In this document: positions 44,363 through 56,674 of the stretch, piece by piece
Position numbering within the stretch: position 1 is the first letter of the stretch
Layout of the letters: each line of letters opens with the position of its first letter
DNA from: Macrothele yani
Lineage: Eukaryota; Arthropoda; Arachnida; Araneae; Macrothelidae
Direction: 5' to 3'
Length of the DNA stretch: 64,000 nt
Assembly (NCBI GenBank): GCA_039090855.1
Contig: CM077011.1
Location: 30,595,001 to 30,659,000 of the forward strand
Notes under the pieces: generated by a model
The model's database searches: none
What the model was told of the DNA's origin: nothing
The model's input: only the letters and a program-made list of their open reading frames with translations
Program-made: the position numbers and the translations under genes

Positions 44363-45095
44363 CAGTGAGTGGACAAATTATTACGATCACCAGGCTATTT
44401 TATGTAAAGTAGCTATCCTGCAGATGCTGCTGATACAAGATGGCTGACTCGGCATGGAAAAAGGAACACTGAAAGCTCGCAGAGACTAATGAAGTGCATT
44501 GCGCAAGAAATAAAAGGTAAAAGACACGATCAGGCGAACTTTGAACATCAAATGATCGTGCTTGCTCGAAGTACTGGTGCGAGGATTAGCAAAGCTGCTG
44601 CACTTGGGACATGTGCGAAGGAAACAGTTGTTAATGTTTAAAGAAGTGGACCACTAGTCAAAAAACCGGGTCTGAACTCAAGGCGTGAGGTCGTCAACGT
44701 GCTACCGGACGCTCGAGCTCATCGGAGGGTAGGCAGACTTGTTGAGTCCAACAGACGTCAACACTTAGTCCTATTACAGATAATCTGAATCAGAGACCAA
44801 GTTCGATGGCCTCTCAACGTGCAGTTCGCGACACAGTACATCATACGGCTACAGAAGCTGAAGATCTGTCTGTAAGCCATTGCTAACAGCAGGGAACAAG
44901 GAGAAAGGGTAATGTGGTCCGACGAATCTCGTTTTCCAATACACCTTGCAGATGAAGGGAGACAGCAGCGCGAAAGCATGGACTCGTCTTACACAGTCAC
45001 TACTCTTCAAACTGGCGGAGGCAAAGTTAAAATCTGAGGCATGTTTTCGGGCTCTTTGATATGTTTGGAAACATATATCCAAGGGTCTAACTGCC
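44363..45095 (+). pseudogene. Tc1 transposon relic, 3'-truncated
   Basis: Begins after TA with cagtgagtggacaaattatt. Decayed coding follows: an N-terminal helix-turn-helix stretch near 44540-44640, then VMWSDESRFPI (first Asp) near 44911-44945 and GGGKVKI.GMFSGSLI near 45015-45060. The C-terminal half is lost at about 45095. It is a different subfamily from the relics at 30 and 6860. Confidence 0.7.
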
Positions 45096-45099
45096 CAAA

Positions 45100-45265
45100 G
45101 GCATTTAAATATTGTTATATGGAAATATTCAAACTATATATTAAATTGCAACTTTTATCATTTTGTGGGCCAACGACAGTGAGAAATTTCCTCCCCAGTC
45201 AGAAAGGCGCCAAACGCAGATCCATTTCAGAGAAAGGTCATTCTCTCGTCGGACCCCACAAACGG
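45100..45265. repeat. Dispersed repeat, copy 1 (second copy 49945-50125)
   Basis: ttatatggaaatattcaaac, caacgacagtgagaaatt, aaaggcgcc, cagatcc and gtcattctctcgt align in order with 49976-50110 (ttatatggagatatttaaaa, aggcgct, cagatccctcgg, gtcattctttcgt). Confidence 0.6.
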
Positions 45266-48200
45266 ACAAAAGGATACCCCCATTTTCCCCCAGACGTAGT
45301 CATAATCTCTCTCAGAACCGACGGGTACAAAAGGACCAAGCAATTAAGAATTTTTTCTTACGTCAAGAACAGAACGTGTAAGGGAATGAGACAGAGAGGA
45401 GCTTTCATGGCGATCTCGAGGAAAAAGTAGGAAGGATTTTGCTCGGAGGCAAAGCAGGACAAACGACGAGGTAGAAAAAGATTTTCACGCGAGCTTGTAG
45501 CCACATAAAATAGGAACAGATTTGGCGGGAAAAGCGTAGAGAAGGCCATCCATAACACCCAACTCCCGCTGGAAGTATTTACTATCCGATCTGACCAACT
45601 ATTATTCCAATATTTCCTCTTCCCCATCTGATGAATAAAGATATGTGCAAAAGGAAACATCTGTCATACTACTTGTTTATTTGCTTGTCTGCTCTAACGA
45701 CAGGAACCTGCAAACGATTCTTCTGATAAGTTGGCGTCTACCACAATACTTAAAATAAATCAAGCCAACAATATCGTTGCAGACCAAGTCGACCTAGTTA
45801 TGTTGATGGTATATCCTAATGGAGGAGAATACTTCTAGCAGTGCAATGCCCCATGCGCTAATGGAATTTCATGTAATCAACAACAAACGCTGGCGAATGT
45901 ATCCTTTTTCGCACTTGCTCTTCAGAACAGATGGAAACGCAGAAAAGTTATCTTCTTATCAGAACTTCAAAGGTTGACTTCTAGCAAAACACTGATTACA
46001 GAACCATCACCAAAGCACTAAAAATGACTTCTAAAACGTCGCTTTTGTTTATGCACTACGGGAAAAGTAGTTATCACATTTAACATTATATATACAGTAA
46101 TATATCATATGAATTATTTAAAAACCCAAAATCCAGGAGTGGAGCGAAAGCTTAACCTACAAAAAAGACCACGTGGCTAAGTGTGAGAGATTGATTACTG
46201 GAATTTACTTAACAACTTCTTTGATCTCTCGGTTTCAGAAACTGACACAAGATCCTTACTACCAAACAACTTAGAAACAATGGGCGTTAGGGTGGGATCT
46301 CAATACTTCAGGTATGAAGAGGTCAATCATCTAGGAAAGCAATCAAAATACTACGACAGAGAATTCAAGAACAAAGAAGTACATCCTGTTCTGTCTGTGC
46401 ATGGAAAATATTAAAAGAAAATTAATTGCGAAGACTGCTTTACAGAAACGCGTTTTTATCCTGGAATATAACTTTAAGCGCTAAGCAATGATAAAAGGAG
46501 TCATATCTTTCAAACTGCAGCGGATGTTAAAGAAAGTATTATTCATAAGTATCTCGACGCCCATGTGCGTAGGCGGCGGAGGCCAACTCTACGAAGGTGA
46601 CAGTTCAGTCTGCAGCAATTTTCTCGGCTACTACTCATATAATTGAAAATCGATTTCAACTGTTCCAGCTGTTCAAGTGAAAGAAAAGGGCAAAGAAACA
46701 AAACAAAACAAAAAGAAATAACTGTGGTTACTGTTCTAGAACCAGAAAATATATTTTTTAATGATCCAAGGTAGACGGCACCATCAATAACAGTTTGATG
46801 AAACACATGTTTAATCGAAAATCGCTTGTCGATAACTTTCAAAATTATCAGACACGCAAGATTTGGTCAAAAAAAAATTTCAACTGGCAGTACCAATAAA
46901 ATACAGAATAGTTAGATACACATCATCACGTAAAAACGAAAATAGCAAGGCTCCTAATACTTCGTTGAAAATAGTTTATTGAAAAGTCAGGAATGATCAC
47001 AGATGACAATGACTTTTCCAAAATAAAATACACTATACGGAGTTTTTTTCTCTTTTTATTGCTTGAGCGTTATATGATGCTCACTTCCACAAACATTGGA
47101 TGATTACGGACGCTTCCATAAAACTTGTTCTACCAATTTCACATAATCATGTTGGTCTATAACTACTTATTTCGTCGACAATCGCTTGCCAGTAAGTTGT
47201 AGAACAGTAATGGGATTGACCTAGTTCAGAAATTGTTTTGAAGGCATATTTTCATTGAGATCATTTTTTAAGCAATCGTTTTCGACGATTTTGTCAAAAA
47301 TGCAGTCTGGCTAAGAGTTCATTTCATCACATGAGGCAGAGATGACCTCAAAAAATGAATGAATAAATAAATATTTTTATAAAAAGAGGTAAATATATAA
47401 AGCCAAAGGATTATTCGTTCAATAAAATATCTCACAGAAATGGGTTATAATAACATTTCACCAAACGTTTGCAAGAAATTTGGAAGAGCCGGAATTGCGT
47501 CATGTGGCAATGCCGATTTTGACATCTTGAGCGCAAGAATCCTACAAAAAGGTCTCCTAAAAGAAAATACTTTACCCTCCACGGGTAGAGACAAATAGAT
47601 AGATGGAAGGCAAAATGTTTATGATAGTCTCATTTTTCAGAAAAAAAGAAAAAGAGAGAGAGAATACAGGAACAGTCGGATGTTTTCATGACACATGATA
47701 GAGTGAAAGATATTTACGCGCATCTAGTACGCACGGGGTAATTGTTACGGTGTGTCAGAATCAAAGAGTGAGGGATGTATGCACTCACCCAATTACATAT
47801 TTACCTTTATCTTGGCCCGTAGGCAAACGTTACAAATGTAATTATAGCTTCAATCTCTTCTACCCTTTGAATCACTTTTTAAATATTCTTGGTGAAATGC
47901 ATTTATTTTTTTATTCCCCCATCTCAGTGCGATTTGCAGTTTTCCGACTGTTTCTATTCACATGGGACAGAAGAACCCCTTTCGGAACCCCTTTATATCC
48001 CTCCGCTGAACTTTTCTCTTCCTGCGATGCCATAATTTCGTTAAGGTTTGTCATTTGTGGAAGGACACACTAAGCATTTTAGCAGGCGCTCCGATTCAAA
48101 AGGTCTGACAACAGATGTGTAGACCCAGAAGGAGAGAACGGGGCTCCATGCTAAAATCCCCCCCCCCCCCTTTTTTTTTATTCATAGAGAAAGAAGAAAT

Positions 48201-48529
48201 GGGGTTAACATGGAAAGGTTTCGAATTAAAGAAGCAGCAATTGTAACCATAAAATTTTATCTTTTACCACAACTTAATTTGAAATTTAACAACATCGGAA
48301 ATAAGACAATCCTGATTCAGCCATTTGACAATGATCATGCAGGTCTTTTGCGATTTTGCTTAAAGATAACTGCATTTTTTTATTATCACAATAACGAAAA
48401 AAATATATACAAACTCTTGGTAAAAGAAAAAGCGTTTTCGGAATAAATATCAAAGGAGAAATTTGCATAAACATCACCACAATGCCAATTCGAACTGAGC
48501 TTTCTATCATCGTCACCTACATAAAAGAA
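45266..48529. other. Noncoding stretch, ~3.3 kb
   Basis: No gene or element recognised. Open frames of 76-107 codons at 45358 (minus), 46543 (minus), 47750 and 48210 show no domain. C11T10 run at 48157-48178. Confidence 0.4.
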
Positions 48530-48569
48530 TTCAATTAATTAACACTGCTGTTTTGAATTCAATTAATTA

Positions 48570-49160
48570 TCATTACCCAGAATTCAATTATTTCCCAATG
48601 TTTTTTTATTTTTTATTTTTTTTGTTAACTTGATCATAAACACTTAAGATTTAAATACGTATTCGTAAGTGATGCAACCTAGGTCGGACATTTTGAGTTA
48701 ACCCCCCCCCCCCCTCGCCCTCACAAGCAAGTGCTATATTTTAAAATAAAATTTAATAGCATAATTTAAAGTAATTAAGCCTTCAACCGACAGGAACGAA
48801 TATACTCGGGGTTTGCATCGGCTGAAATCAATCGAGAGAATATATTCTATTAATATATTATTTTATATATATAATATATTATATATTATCGAATATATAT
48901 TATTTTATATTTACGTCTAAGAATGGGCCGACAAAAAAGTTTCACCCCGTCCAGGATTCAATTATTTTTCACTGTCTTTTTTTTTTTTTTTTTTTTTTGT
49001 TAACTTGTTCATAAACATTTAAGATTTAAATACGTATTCGTACGTGATGCAACCTAGGTCAGACATTTTGGGTTCCCCCTTCTCGCCCTCACAAGCAAGT
49101 GCTGTATTAAAAAAATATTCAATAGCATAATTTTTTAAGCTATTAAGCTTTCAACCGACA
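48570..49160. repeat. ~200-bp direct duplication (48573-48792 and 48955-49160)
   Basis: Both copies run from a T-run through ttaagatttaaatacgtatt, gtgatgcaacctaggtc, cctcacaagcaagtgct and cttcaaccgaca or tttcaaccgaca. An AT palindrome region (48840-48915) lies between them. Confidence 0.88.
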
Positions 49161-49245
49161 AAACTATTAAGTTGACTACTCAGCTGCTCCTTCAAAGGCA
49201 GGTAAACTAGAGGTCTCGGGTTCGAATCCGCTCGGTGAGAGATTT
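49160..49245 (+). repeat. tRNA-like fragment
   Basis: B box cgggttcgaatccgctc with a poorly preserved upstream half (cagctgctccttcaaaggca). Not a working tRNA. Confidence 0.4.
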
Positions 49246-49439
49246 TTCGCTGGCTCTGAAAAAATTTCCTCGTGACGTAACACCGTCCAAATTCATTTAA
49301 ACACCACTAGAAAGTAAATACGTCGGAAAAAATTAAAATACGGCGGGGGAAAAAAGATGGCGGGAAAAAATGGCAAACACCTCCGAAATAAAAAAGTTTA
49401 GGGACAAAGTAGCCCAGCTATATAACTCTAAATTTTATT

Positions 49440-49740
49440 GAAGCAAGAAATTACTTTTTCACGATAACAATATGTTTGGTTGCAGCAAAAAAACGTTTTA
49501 TCACGATAACAATACATATTGTTGGGTCAAACAAATTTCCAAAAATCGACCTAGGCATTTTGTTAAATGAACAAAAGGTTTTATCATGATAATAATAAAT
49601 TTTGTATAATCAACAATAATTTTCAACAAAATGAATTTGTAAGTTCAACAAACATTTTTGTTGGCTGTATATCGACAAAATTGTTTGGTTGATTCAACAA
49701 TTTTTTTGCTGAATTAACAAAACGTTTTTCTCAGTGTACC
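49440..49740. repeat. AACAA/TTGTT-rich imperfect repeat
   Basis: Repeated cacgataacaata, tcaacaaa and ttttgttg words on both strands, ending acgtttttctcagtgtacc. Possibly a diverged MITE. Confidence 0.35.
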
Positions 49741-49944
49741 TGTCGGAAAAGAGTGTTGTTTCTATTATGCAACAGAAATGAATTTTTACATACCAATCTG
49801 ATTCCAAATGCCCGCTGCAATAAAAAAAAGAAAAGAAAGCAAGGTCAAAGATACAGTCGATTTGAGTAGCTCCTAGTTAAAATTATTTTTGGTACTTATT
49901 TACATTAAAGCGCCAAGTGCATGACTCGTTCTTTACTTTGAGTT

Positions 49945-50125
49945 AAATTTTAAGTTGCGGAAGTTAGGTCTTCTGTTATATGGAGATATTTAAAATATAA
50001 TTAAATAGTGACTTTGGTTATTGTGTGAGCGAACAGCAGCTAGAAAATCGCCTTCAGTTAAAAAAAAGGCGCTCGGCAGATCCCTCGGGAAAAGTCATTC
50101 TTTCGTTGACAGGGACCGTTCACCT
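49945..50125. repeat. Dispersed repeat, copy 2
   Basis: Counterpart of 45100-45265. 50126-51000 beyond it contains nothing I recognise. Confidence 0.55.
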
Positions 50126-51004
50126 ACGAAACGAAAGTGGTACCACGCTGGGATAAATGTATCGAGCTTCTCGGTTCTTGTTTTGAAAAATACTTAAGAA
50201 ATGTTGTTTCACTGTGTATATGTTTTGTTTTGCCTATCTATTAAACTGTTGACAAGAAAAAAATAGTTACTTTTCGATTCACCGTCGTATTTAACATTTT
50301 GTAATTTACTTTATACGTTTTTAAGACCATACTAGTAAAACGTATAATCGAGGTTCCTCTGTATATATGCACATAAAGAGACATTCAATACATTTTTTCC
50401 CAAACGTAATGCAATAGGGCACAGAACGCGGCCGTTCTTGAGGGTATCACATCATGATTTGGTTGTAAAAAAACCCGATTGGATATCGTTTGCTGGAGAC
50501 CAGCATGTTTTTACTTTACGTCCTTTGGTTTTACTTTACGTCAGTTGGTAACGGCAAAACACATTTGCAAACTCGAAGTATCGAACAGTGACTTAATTTT
50601 CAACGAAAGAATATGCGCCGTCCAAATGCTAATGAGTGTGTGGAAGTGATGGATGCAAATGTGGGCGATGGGGCCTTCCTTGATAATTTTACAGGATTGT
50701 ATGTGTGTGCCGAAATAATGATTTCACACTAAAAAATCCTAGAAAACAATAATTAAAGACAACACTTTTTTAACATATATTTTCACAGGGCCTGAGAATG
50801 ACTTCCTTAATAAAATATTTAAGCGGTCAGTGCACTCAAGTAAAATCATAGTATTTATTTTTAAATCACCTTTATGCGTTATAACGTACGTAAAAATGCT
50901 TCGATTCAGACAAAACTTTATCATGTTGTTTCGGAAGTATGCTTTACCGGTTCTGTTGAATATTATCGAAATGGTATGAAAGGTCAGGCCATATGAGCGA
51001 GATT

Positions 51005-51350
51005 TATTCCACAGCCATTATCCTCATAACTTGAGTAATGATTTCTGGTATGTTGGAAAGCGTATCATTTTTTTATCAATACATTGCATGATTTTACTAA
51101 CTTGTGCTATGTTTAGTTTAGCTGCAATGCTATGCACGGAAACGTTACTCAAATGACATGCTATGACCAGCCCACACTGGAACTCTGAAAGTTCACGTTC
51201 ACGCGGCATGCCGGCTTTAAAGTTACCGATAACAAGACAGAACATTTCAGCTTAAGTACCTACCCAATCACAGCGCACCTTCCTGCGCAATCGTTCTTTG
51301 CACTTATGCAAATATTTGATAGCGCCCCAATACTTTTGATAACACAGTTT
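51005..51350 (-). pseudogene. Tc1-type transposon 5' fragment
   Basis: The minus strand begins with an end-like sequence (gttatcaaaagtattggggc), then encodes MPRERELSEFQCGLVIACHL followed by SNVSVHSIAAKLNI, a Tc1-type helix-turn-helix start. It degenerates after about 60 codons. No catalytic domain. Confidence 0.72.
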
Positions 51351-51854
51351 AGTTCCTATACATGTAATTAACAAGAGAATGTAAAAGAAATAATAGTTCA
51401 ATGAATGAAATATTTATAGGATAAGGTGTAAGTTATTACAGCTGTTTGCATATAACTGTGCATCCTTCAGAATTATAATGAACTAAAAAAGTGTTCAGAC
51501 GAAAATACAGATACCTGTGTTTATATATATATATATATATATATATAACACAGCCAAGAGGAAAACTTTGTTATAATATGCAAAACTTCGTGGTATTATG
51601 TTAAGTGTCTTTTTACATTCCAGTGAAAATAATTTGAGTAATTTTCGCTTAAGTGTTTTGTAGTACTTTGTATTGGTATACAACTAGAGCAATCCCTTAA
51701 CAGAGGGTGACTCGAAAGTTTTGCAATATTTGTATCACTTTATCGTCTTCATACGTACCTTTACGATGAAAGCTGACTAGCATTCAAAGTATAGGTCATC
51801 GTGTTGCACCGTCTTTAGCCATCTGTCTGTCTGTTCTTCAATTCCGCGGCGGTG

Positions 51855-52810
51855 TCAGTTCTTGTCCTTCGAGGCGAAGATCTCCTTCATCCCAGCTGTA
51901 ACCTCCTCCTGGTTGTTGAAGTGCCACCCGCGAAGGAAGTGGGGCATAGACTGGAACAAGTAATAATCCGACTGTGCAAGGTCCGGACTATATGCTGGGT
52001 GTAGCATCAGTTCAATGCCCTCAAATTCCTGGAATTTTGCCCTGGTCGTTCGCGCGGTATGAAGCCGAGCTTTGTCTTGCTGTAGGAGAGCGCGCTTTCT
52101 GTTCACCAGTGCCGGTTACGTCTCCTCCAAAACGGCATACATCCGCTCCAGCTGTTCAGAGTAGAGTTTGGCGTTGATGATCCAATCGTCTAGAGCAAAT
52201 TCGTAATGGATTATCTCCTCGAAATTCTCCCAGACGAAGAGCATCACATTTTGTTCGAAGCGCCCACATTTGGCAACAGGTTCAGGAAGCTGGCCCGATC
52301 TCAACCACTGCCGTTGTGTGTTAGGATTACGGAAATGGAGCCACTTTTCATCGCACGTAACAATTCTCTTGATGAAACGTACATCGCTCGGGTTTTCTAG
52401 GAGTTTCGTGCACACTTCCACTCGGCGGTTTGCATCAGCTGGCGTCAGTTCATGAGGGACAATGCGGCAGCTCCTGTAGACCTTGCCGAAGTCCTGAAGG
52501 TGACAACCACGGCGGTCTGTGATATGCCCAGCTCGCTTAATAATCTCCAAGTGCTGGTTGTCGGATTTGCATCTACGGCCTAACGCACGGCCTCCGAATC
52601 CACGGTTCGCGGCTTACCTGACCTTGGCTGATCGTCGAGGTTTCTGTCACCTGAGCGAAATGTCTTGAAATATCTGGTTGCGGTGCTGTGGTCCACAGAA
52701 CCTTCTCCTTTCGCATGACAAATATTTCGTGTTGCTTGAGCAGCGTTATGGCCGAGTTCAAACTCGTAAAGCAAAAGTTCCCTAATTAGCAGTTTGTGGC
52801 CGTTCATCAT
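51855..52810 (-). pseudogene. mariner transposase, frame-broken
   Basis: From MMNGHKLLIRELLLYEFELG at 52810 through AAQATRNICHAKGEG, a YFKTFRSGDRNLDDQPRSGK helix-turn-helix region, then VTCDEKWLHF (first Asp), LFVWENFEEIIHYEF, LLQQDKARLHTA (second Asp) and YSPDLAQSDYYLFQSM (third Asp), ending FASKDKN near 51855. 35 residues separate the last two Asp here, where mariners usually have 34. At least three frame breaks (near 52580, 52500-52480 and 52112) disable it. Confidence 0.9.
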
Positions 52811-52861
52811 TTAGGCGTCCCAACCACAGACAGAATGTTCACAGCAGCGAGTAAAACTTTA

Positions 52862-52900
52862 TATTTATATATATTATATATTATTATTATGTTATATATC

Positions 52901-52932
<32 letters not shown>

Positions 52933-54578
52933 TAAATAATATAGACAAAATCACAAAAAAAGCTTAAAAATCTGTTTATAAAAGAAAATAAAAACAAATA
53001 AAAAAGAAAACTAGTTATTCACTTACTAGAATAGCTACACTAAAAATAGTAAAACTAACATTAAAATTAATAAGATTCTGAATAATCTATAGAAGCTCAC
53101 TAAGGTGATTTAATACATGCAAAGATTATTAAATACACCACTTGTGTATTTTATAATATTTCTCATGTATTCTGGAGAGTTAATTCTGCTCTTTCTGATC
53201 ATACAGGTCCACAGTCTTAAGTATATATATATTTTTTTCTCTGGTTAAAATCTCCGCGAGTTGGTTTCTTTCAGTATGAGGAGGCCATCAGCCCCACCCA
53301 CACTGGCCCCCAGCGACTAGGGAGTGGCAGAGATGTTTGGACGTTTGGGGAAAAGGTCAGCCATGTTTTCTCTTGTGTGGAGAAAGTTTAATTGCATAAG
53401 AGGTAAGCTCTCTTCATTGTCTTTGGGTTTTAGGTTTTATAAGTTCAATGTTTGTACTTCTTGTACTTTTTTCTCTGTTGTTTTTTGCTTTTTAGCATTT
53501 AGGCACTGGCTAGTCTGTTAACGTTTTTGCGGGTGTTAACTCTTTCTTTTCTTGGTAACTTTGCGCGTTTTTTAGGAAACTTAGGCCCAGCAGCTGGCCA
53601 AGCATAGTTCCTTTACATTGAGCTGTATTTTCAAAGTAGTTAAGTTCTTAATAACTACTTAATTATGCACTTAAAGCACTGCTGAAATACTTTGTACATA
53701 TTGCAACTAATTGTTTATGTCATATAACTTTCACAAAGCATTTCTTTAGTTAATTATTGTCTTTGATTTGTTCTCGTTTTTGTGTTGTCAGAAGTTGTGG
53801 AGTGGGGGTATAAGAATCAGGTTTTCTTTCAAAAATCTGAGTTTTAAATAATTAATATCTCCTTTTTTAATTGCAATGTAAAAATTTGGAATACTTTTGC
53901 ATTGCTATTCAGGTTTAAATTCTCTCTCAGGCGAACTTGGCATTTCGTTATAGCTGAACATTATTTCTAATTATTATGTCACTCTCACAACTTGAGTTCT
54001 CTTTAATCTTCTTCTTTCTGTTTAGTAGTAGCAGATGAAGAGCATGGGTCGGGCCATGAAAGTTATGGATGCAAGCTAAATTGTTAACTAAAGCTAGGTC
54101 ATACAACTCTGCGGAGGTCATGACATATATATATTTTTTAAAACAATTTTTGGTGGGCTTATTACTTGCATCTATGGCTTTGCAGAAACCCATTTCCAAC
54201 TAGGTCTTTGTGGAAGTGAGAAAATGCAGAGTTTTTGCTGGTCCTTGATAAAGCCAAGGCTCAGTATTCTCGACACTTTCTACATTCAGTTGTTTTATTT
54301 TATTTTTTATCTTTCCTCCTTTTACTCACACCGGTAGATACATAACCTTTTCTATGTTGTACTTGGTATGAGTCAAAAATATATATATATATATTTTTTT
54401 TTTTTTGCTTAGGTCTCTTCTTAATAGAATGTGAATTCTGAATTTTCATAACTGCTGCGTTGCGCGTTTTGATCTTCAGGTTATTTTGCAACTTTCGTTT
54501 TAAATTCAAAAGTTTTCCCTTAGTTTTCAGCTTTGCTCTTCAGTATATATATATATATATAATATATATATATATAAG
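52862..54578. other. AT-rich DNA of unknown origin inside the mariner
   Basis: Bounded by TA microsatellites. 53275-53402 has an exon-like outline on the plus strand (acceptor tttctttcag, donor agag|GTAAGC). One frame is open for 38 codons (YEEAISPTHTGPQRLGS...) before a stop; no family recognised. Confidence 0.4.
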
Positions 54579-54862
54579 AGTGGAAGACATCATGATCAGA
54601 GTTAAATCCCTGAAATGGCAATGGGCTGGACATACTGCCAGAAGGACAGACCATCGATGGACAGCCGAAATTTTAGATTGGATTCCAAGGGACAGGAAAA
54701 GACCCAGAAGAAGACCACGTGGAAGATGGGTGGATGAAATTCGAAAGTATGCGGGAGTGACATGGAGGAGACTGGCACAAGACAGACCGTTGTGGAGGAA
54801 ACTTGGGGAGACCTTCGTCCAGCAGTGGATTGATAATGGTTGTCAATGATGATGATGATGAT
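54579..54862 (+). pseudogene. RTE-clade LINE 3' fragment D
   Basis: Encodes only the last ~90 codons (RVEDIMIRVKSLKWQWAGHT ... FVQQWIDNG), uninterrupted, then gttgtcaatgatgatgatga. TA microsatellites on both sides suggest insertion into a TA tract. Confidence 0.93.
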
Positions 54863-55079
54863 ATATATATATATATATATATATATATTTCAACTGACTG
54901 CAGTGCGCGACTTGAACTAGTTTAAACACGTGACATACTCGCCGCAGCACATGCGTTTATGCAAATATTGCAAAACTTTCGACTCCCCCTCTGTAATTAC
55001 GAGACTCACATTTGTGTTACATGCAATAAGGTGCAATAATTTTCGTTTTATGAAAAATATTGGTGTATTCCTAAGAATT

Positions 55080-55310
55080 TGAATTATTGAAATGCTCGTA
55101 AAACCTATATAATAATACAGAGTTTTAAAATGTCAGTAATTGAAAGCTGATAGATTTCTCGTACGATTTGTAGCGTAATTACCAGCAGGTTCCAAAGAAT
55201 CTGAAATATTAAAATGCCCATAAAACCTATTTAATAATATGGAATTTTAAAATTTTTGTAATTGAAAGCCAATATATTTTTGCAAAGGGGCCTTGAAGAT
55301 TTTTTGGCGG
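55080..55310. repeat. Dispersed repeat, two tandem copies (~122-bp period)
   Basis: aaatgctcgtaaaacctat near 55090 and aaatgcccataaaacctat near 55212 open two copies of the repeat also seen at 5766-5870. Confidence 0.6.
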
Positions 55311-55339
55311 GGAAATTTTTTCCAATACCTCACTCTGTG

Positions 55340-55545
55340 CCCAGCCACATAAAGAAATCCCGGGTGCTGGCATGGATGATGACATGCATTGTCTATAGGA
55401 ATAAAGATCACTGTGTTAAAAATGTTACTAATCCTCAACGCTGTTGTTACTCTAGATGTCCTCTTTGCAACAGACCACAAGAGCATATTTTTTATAACAG
55501 ATGCAGAAACAAGAAATTCTCGCACAGGAGGAATAATTTGTTAGG
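55340..55545 (+). pseudogene. Possible LINE C-terminal zinc-binding fragment
   Basis: One frame reads HIKKSRVLAWMMTCIVYRNK ... CCYSRCPLCNRPQEHIFYNR CRNKKF. The C-x2-C...H-x4-5-C arrangement resembles the zinc-binding domain after RT in some LINEs. No RT is adjacent; tentative. Confidence 0.35.
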
Positions 55546-56611
55546 TTAATAATTTATGGCTTAATCTTTGAGGACATACAATTGTTGAGAAACAATAGAA
55601 GCTCCATCTTTGCCATAGTAACATAATCAGAATGGGTGACTACTTAGATCCTGGAAAAGACCATGTTGTAACAATTAATGCCTCCCTCAGCTCTGCATGA
55701 CGGAAATGCAACAGAGGATCGGCAAAAGGGCGGTGGGTGGGGGTGGGTGATGTGCTTGTGCATCAAGAGTGCAACCGGCCATTCATCACTGTCACATTGA
55801 CTCAGTGCGCCACTCTCGCAGGGCTCAACCCGCCCTGCCGTCGAGCACAAACGCACAGACACGAGGCACCCGCAGTTCGTCTATGGCCTCCGTCGATGAC
55901 ATCTGCCATGTTAGTCCTCGCCTGCCATTCAACGGAAGCCCAAATGATCAGACGGACCACGTGGTGCTTTCTCATGAGCTTTTCATCGCTGACTATGAGC
56001 GTCGTGTAAAAATCATCCATGAAAATACCTCTCTATGTTAATATCGATGGGGCAGTAGTTCTATAGGTGCAAGTTTTAGATTCAGAGTTTTGTTACAAAT
56101 TCGTCCTCTTTCTTTGACTTATCGATGTAAAACTGTCCGCGCATGCAGTTTTACTGGTAGGAAAAATAAAACACGTGCCCCCCCTCCCCCGCTCCCTCTC
56201 ATTGCCTTGAAAGCAGATAAAAGAGAAAAAACATGCAAAATGTATTCTACAAAAAAAAAATGAAATTTCAAGTGTTGTTTTTCCCTTGTTCAAGCTTTTA
56301 CATTAAGAATGAAATTCTCAATTAAAATAAATCTAACTGAATACAAACTGCTACAGTTACGCAAAGTAGGGGAGTTTCTCTGAAGACGTGTGTTCAAGTG
56401 GATTTAAAATAATGATGAAAACACTGTATACTATTTGGAGTGACAAACACAGCCATTTGAACAATGCTGTTTCTTCATTCATTACAGCACAATATGGTAA
56501 ACTGAAGATAGCGAGAATTAGGGTGATTGTAACACGAAAATGAATGACAATCAGATTAACAGTCTGCTGTGTTAACCAAACAAACCACACTCGTGAACCC
56601 GTTAAGAAACA
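55546..56611. other. Noncoding stretch with a GC-richer island
   Basis: 55680-55990 is GC-richer, with overlapping 90-codon frames; one ends FNGSPNDQTDHVVLSHELFI, with plausible codon character but no recognised family. Confidence 0.35.
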
Positions 56612-56616
56612 AATGG

Positions 56617-56674
<58 letters not shown>

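Larger units (their letters stand above)
51701..54993 (-). mobile_element. mariner element split by a ~2-kb insertion
   Basis: Matching terminal repeats (cagagggtgactcgaaagtt at 51701; inverted cagagggggagtcgaaagtt ending 54993, before TA) enclose 3.29 kb. Removing 52862-54888 leaves about 1.27 kb, a normal mariner length. The foreign part includes an RTE 3' fragment and an anonymous AT-rich segment. Confidence 0.82.

Noticed and set aside
46543..46842. Minus-strand segment with an acceptor-like site, considered as a further dac exon
   Set aside because: The encoded peptide does not resemble the DACH coiled coil upstream of the known exons.
55737..56041. Overlapping ~90-codon frames in a GC-richer island
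   Set aside because: Codon character is plausible for one frame but there is no homology I recognise, no splice evidence and two competing frames.
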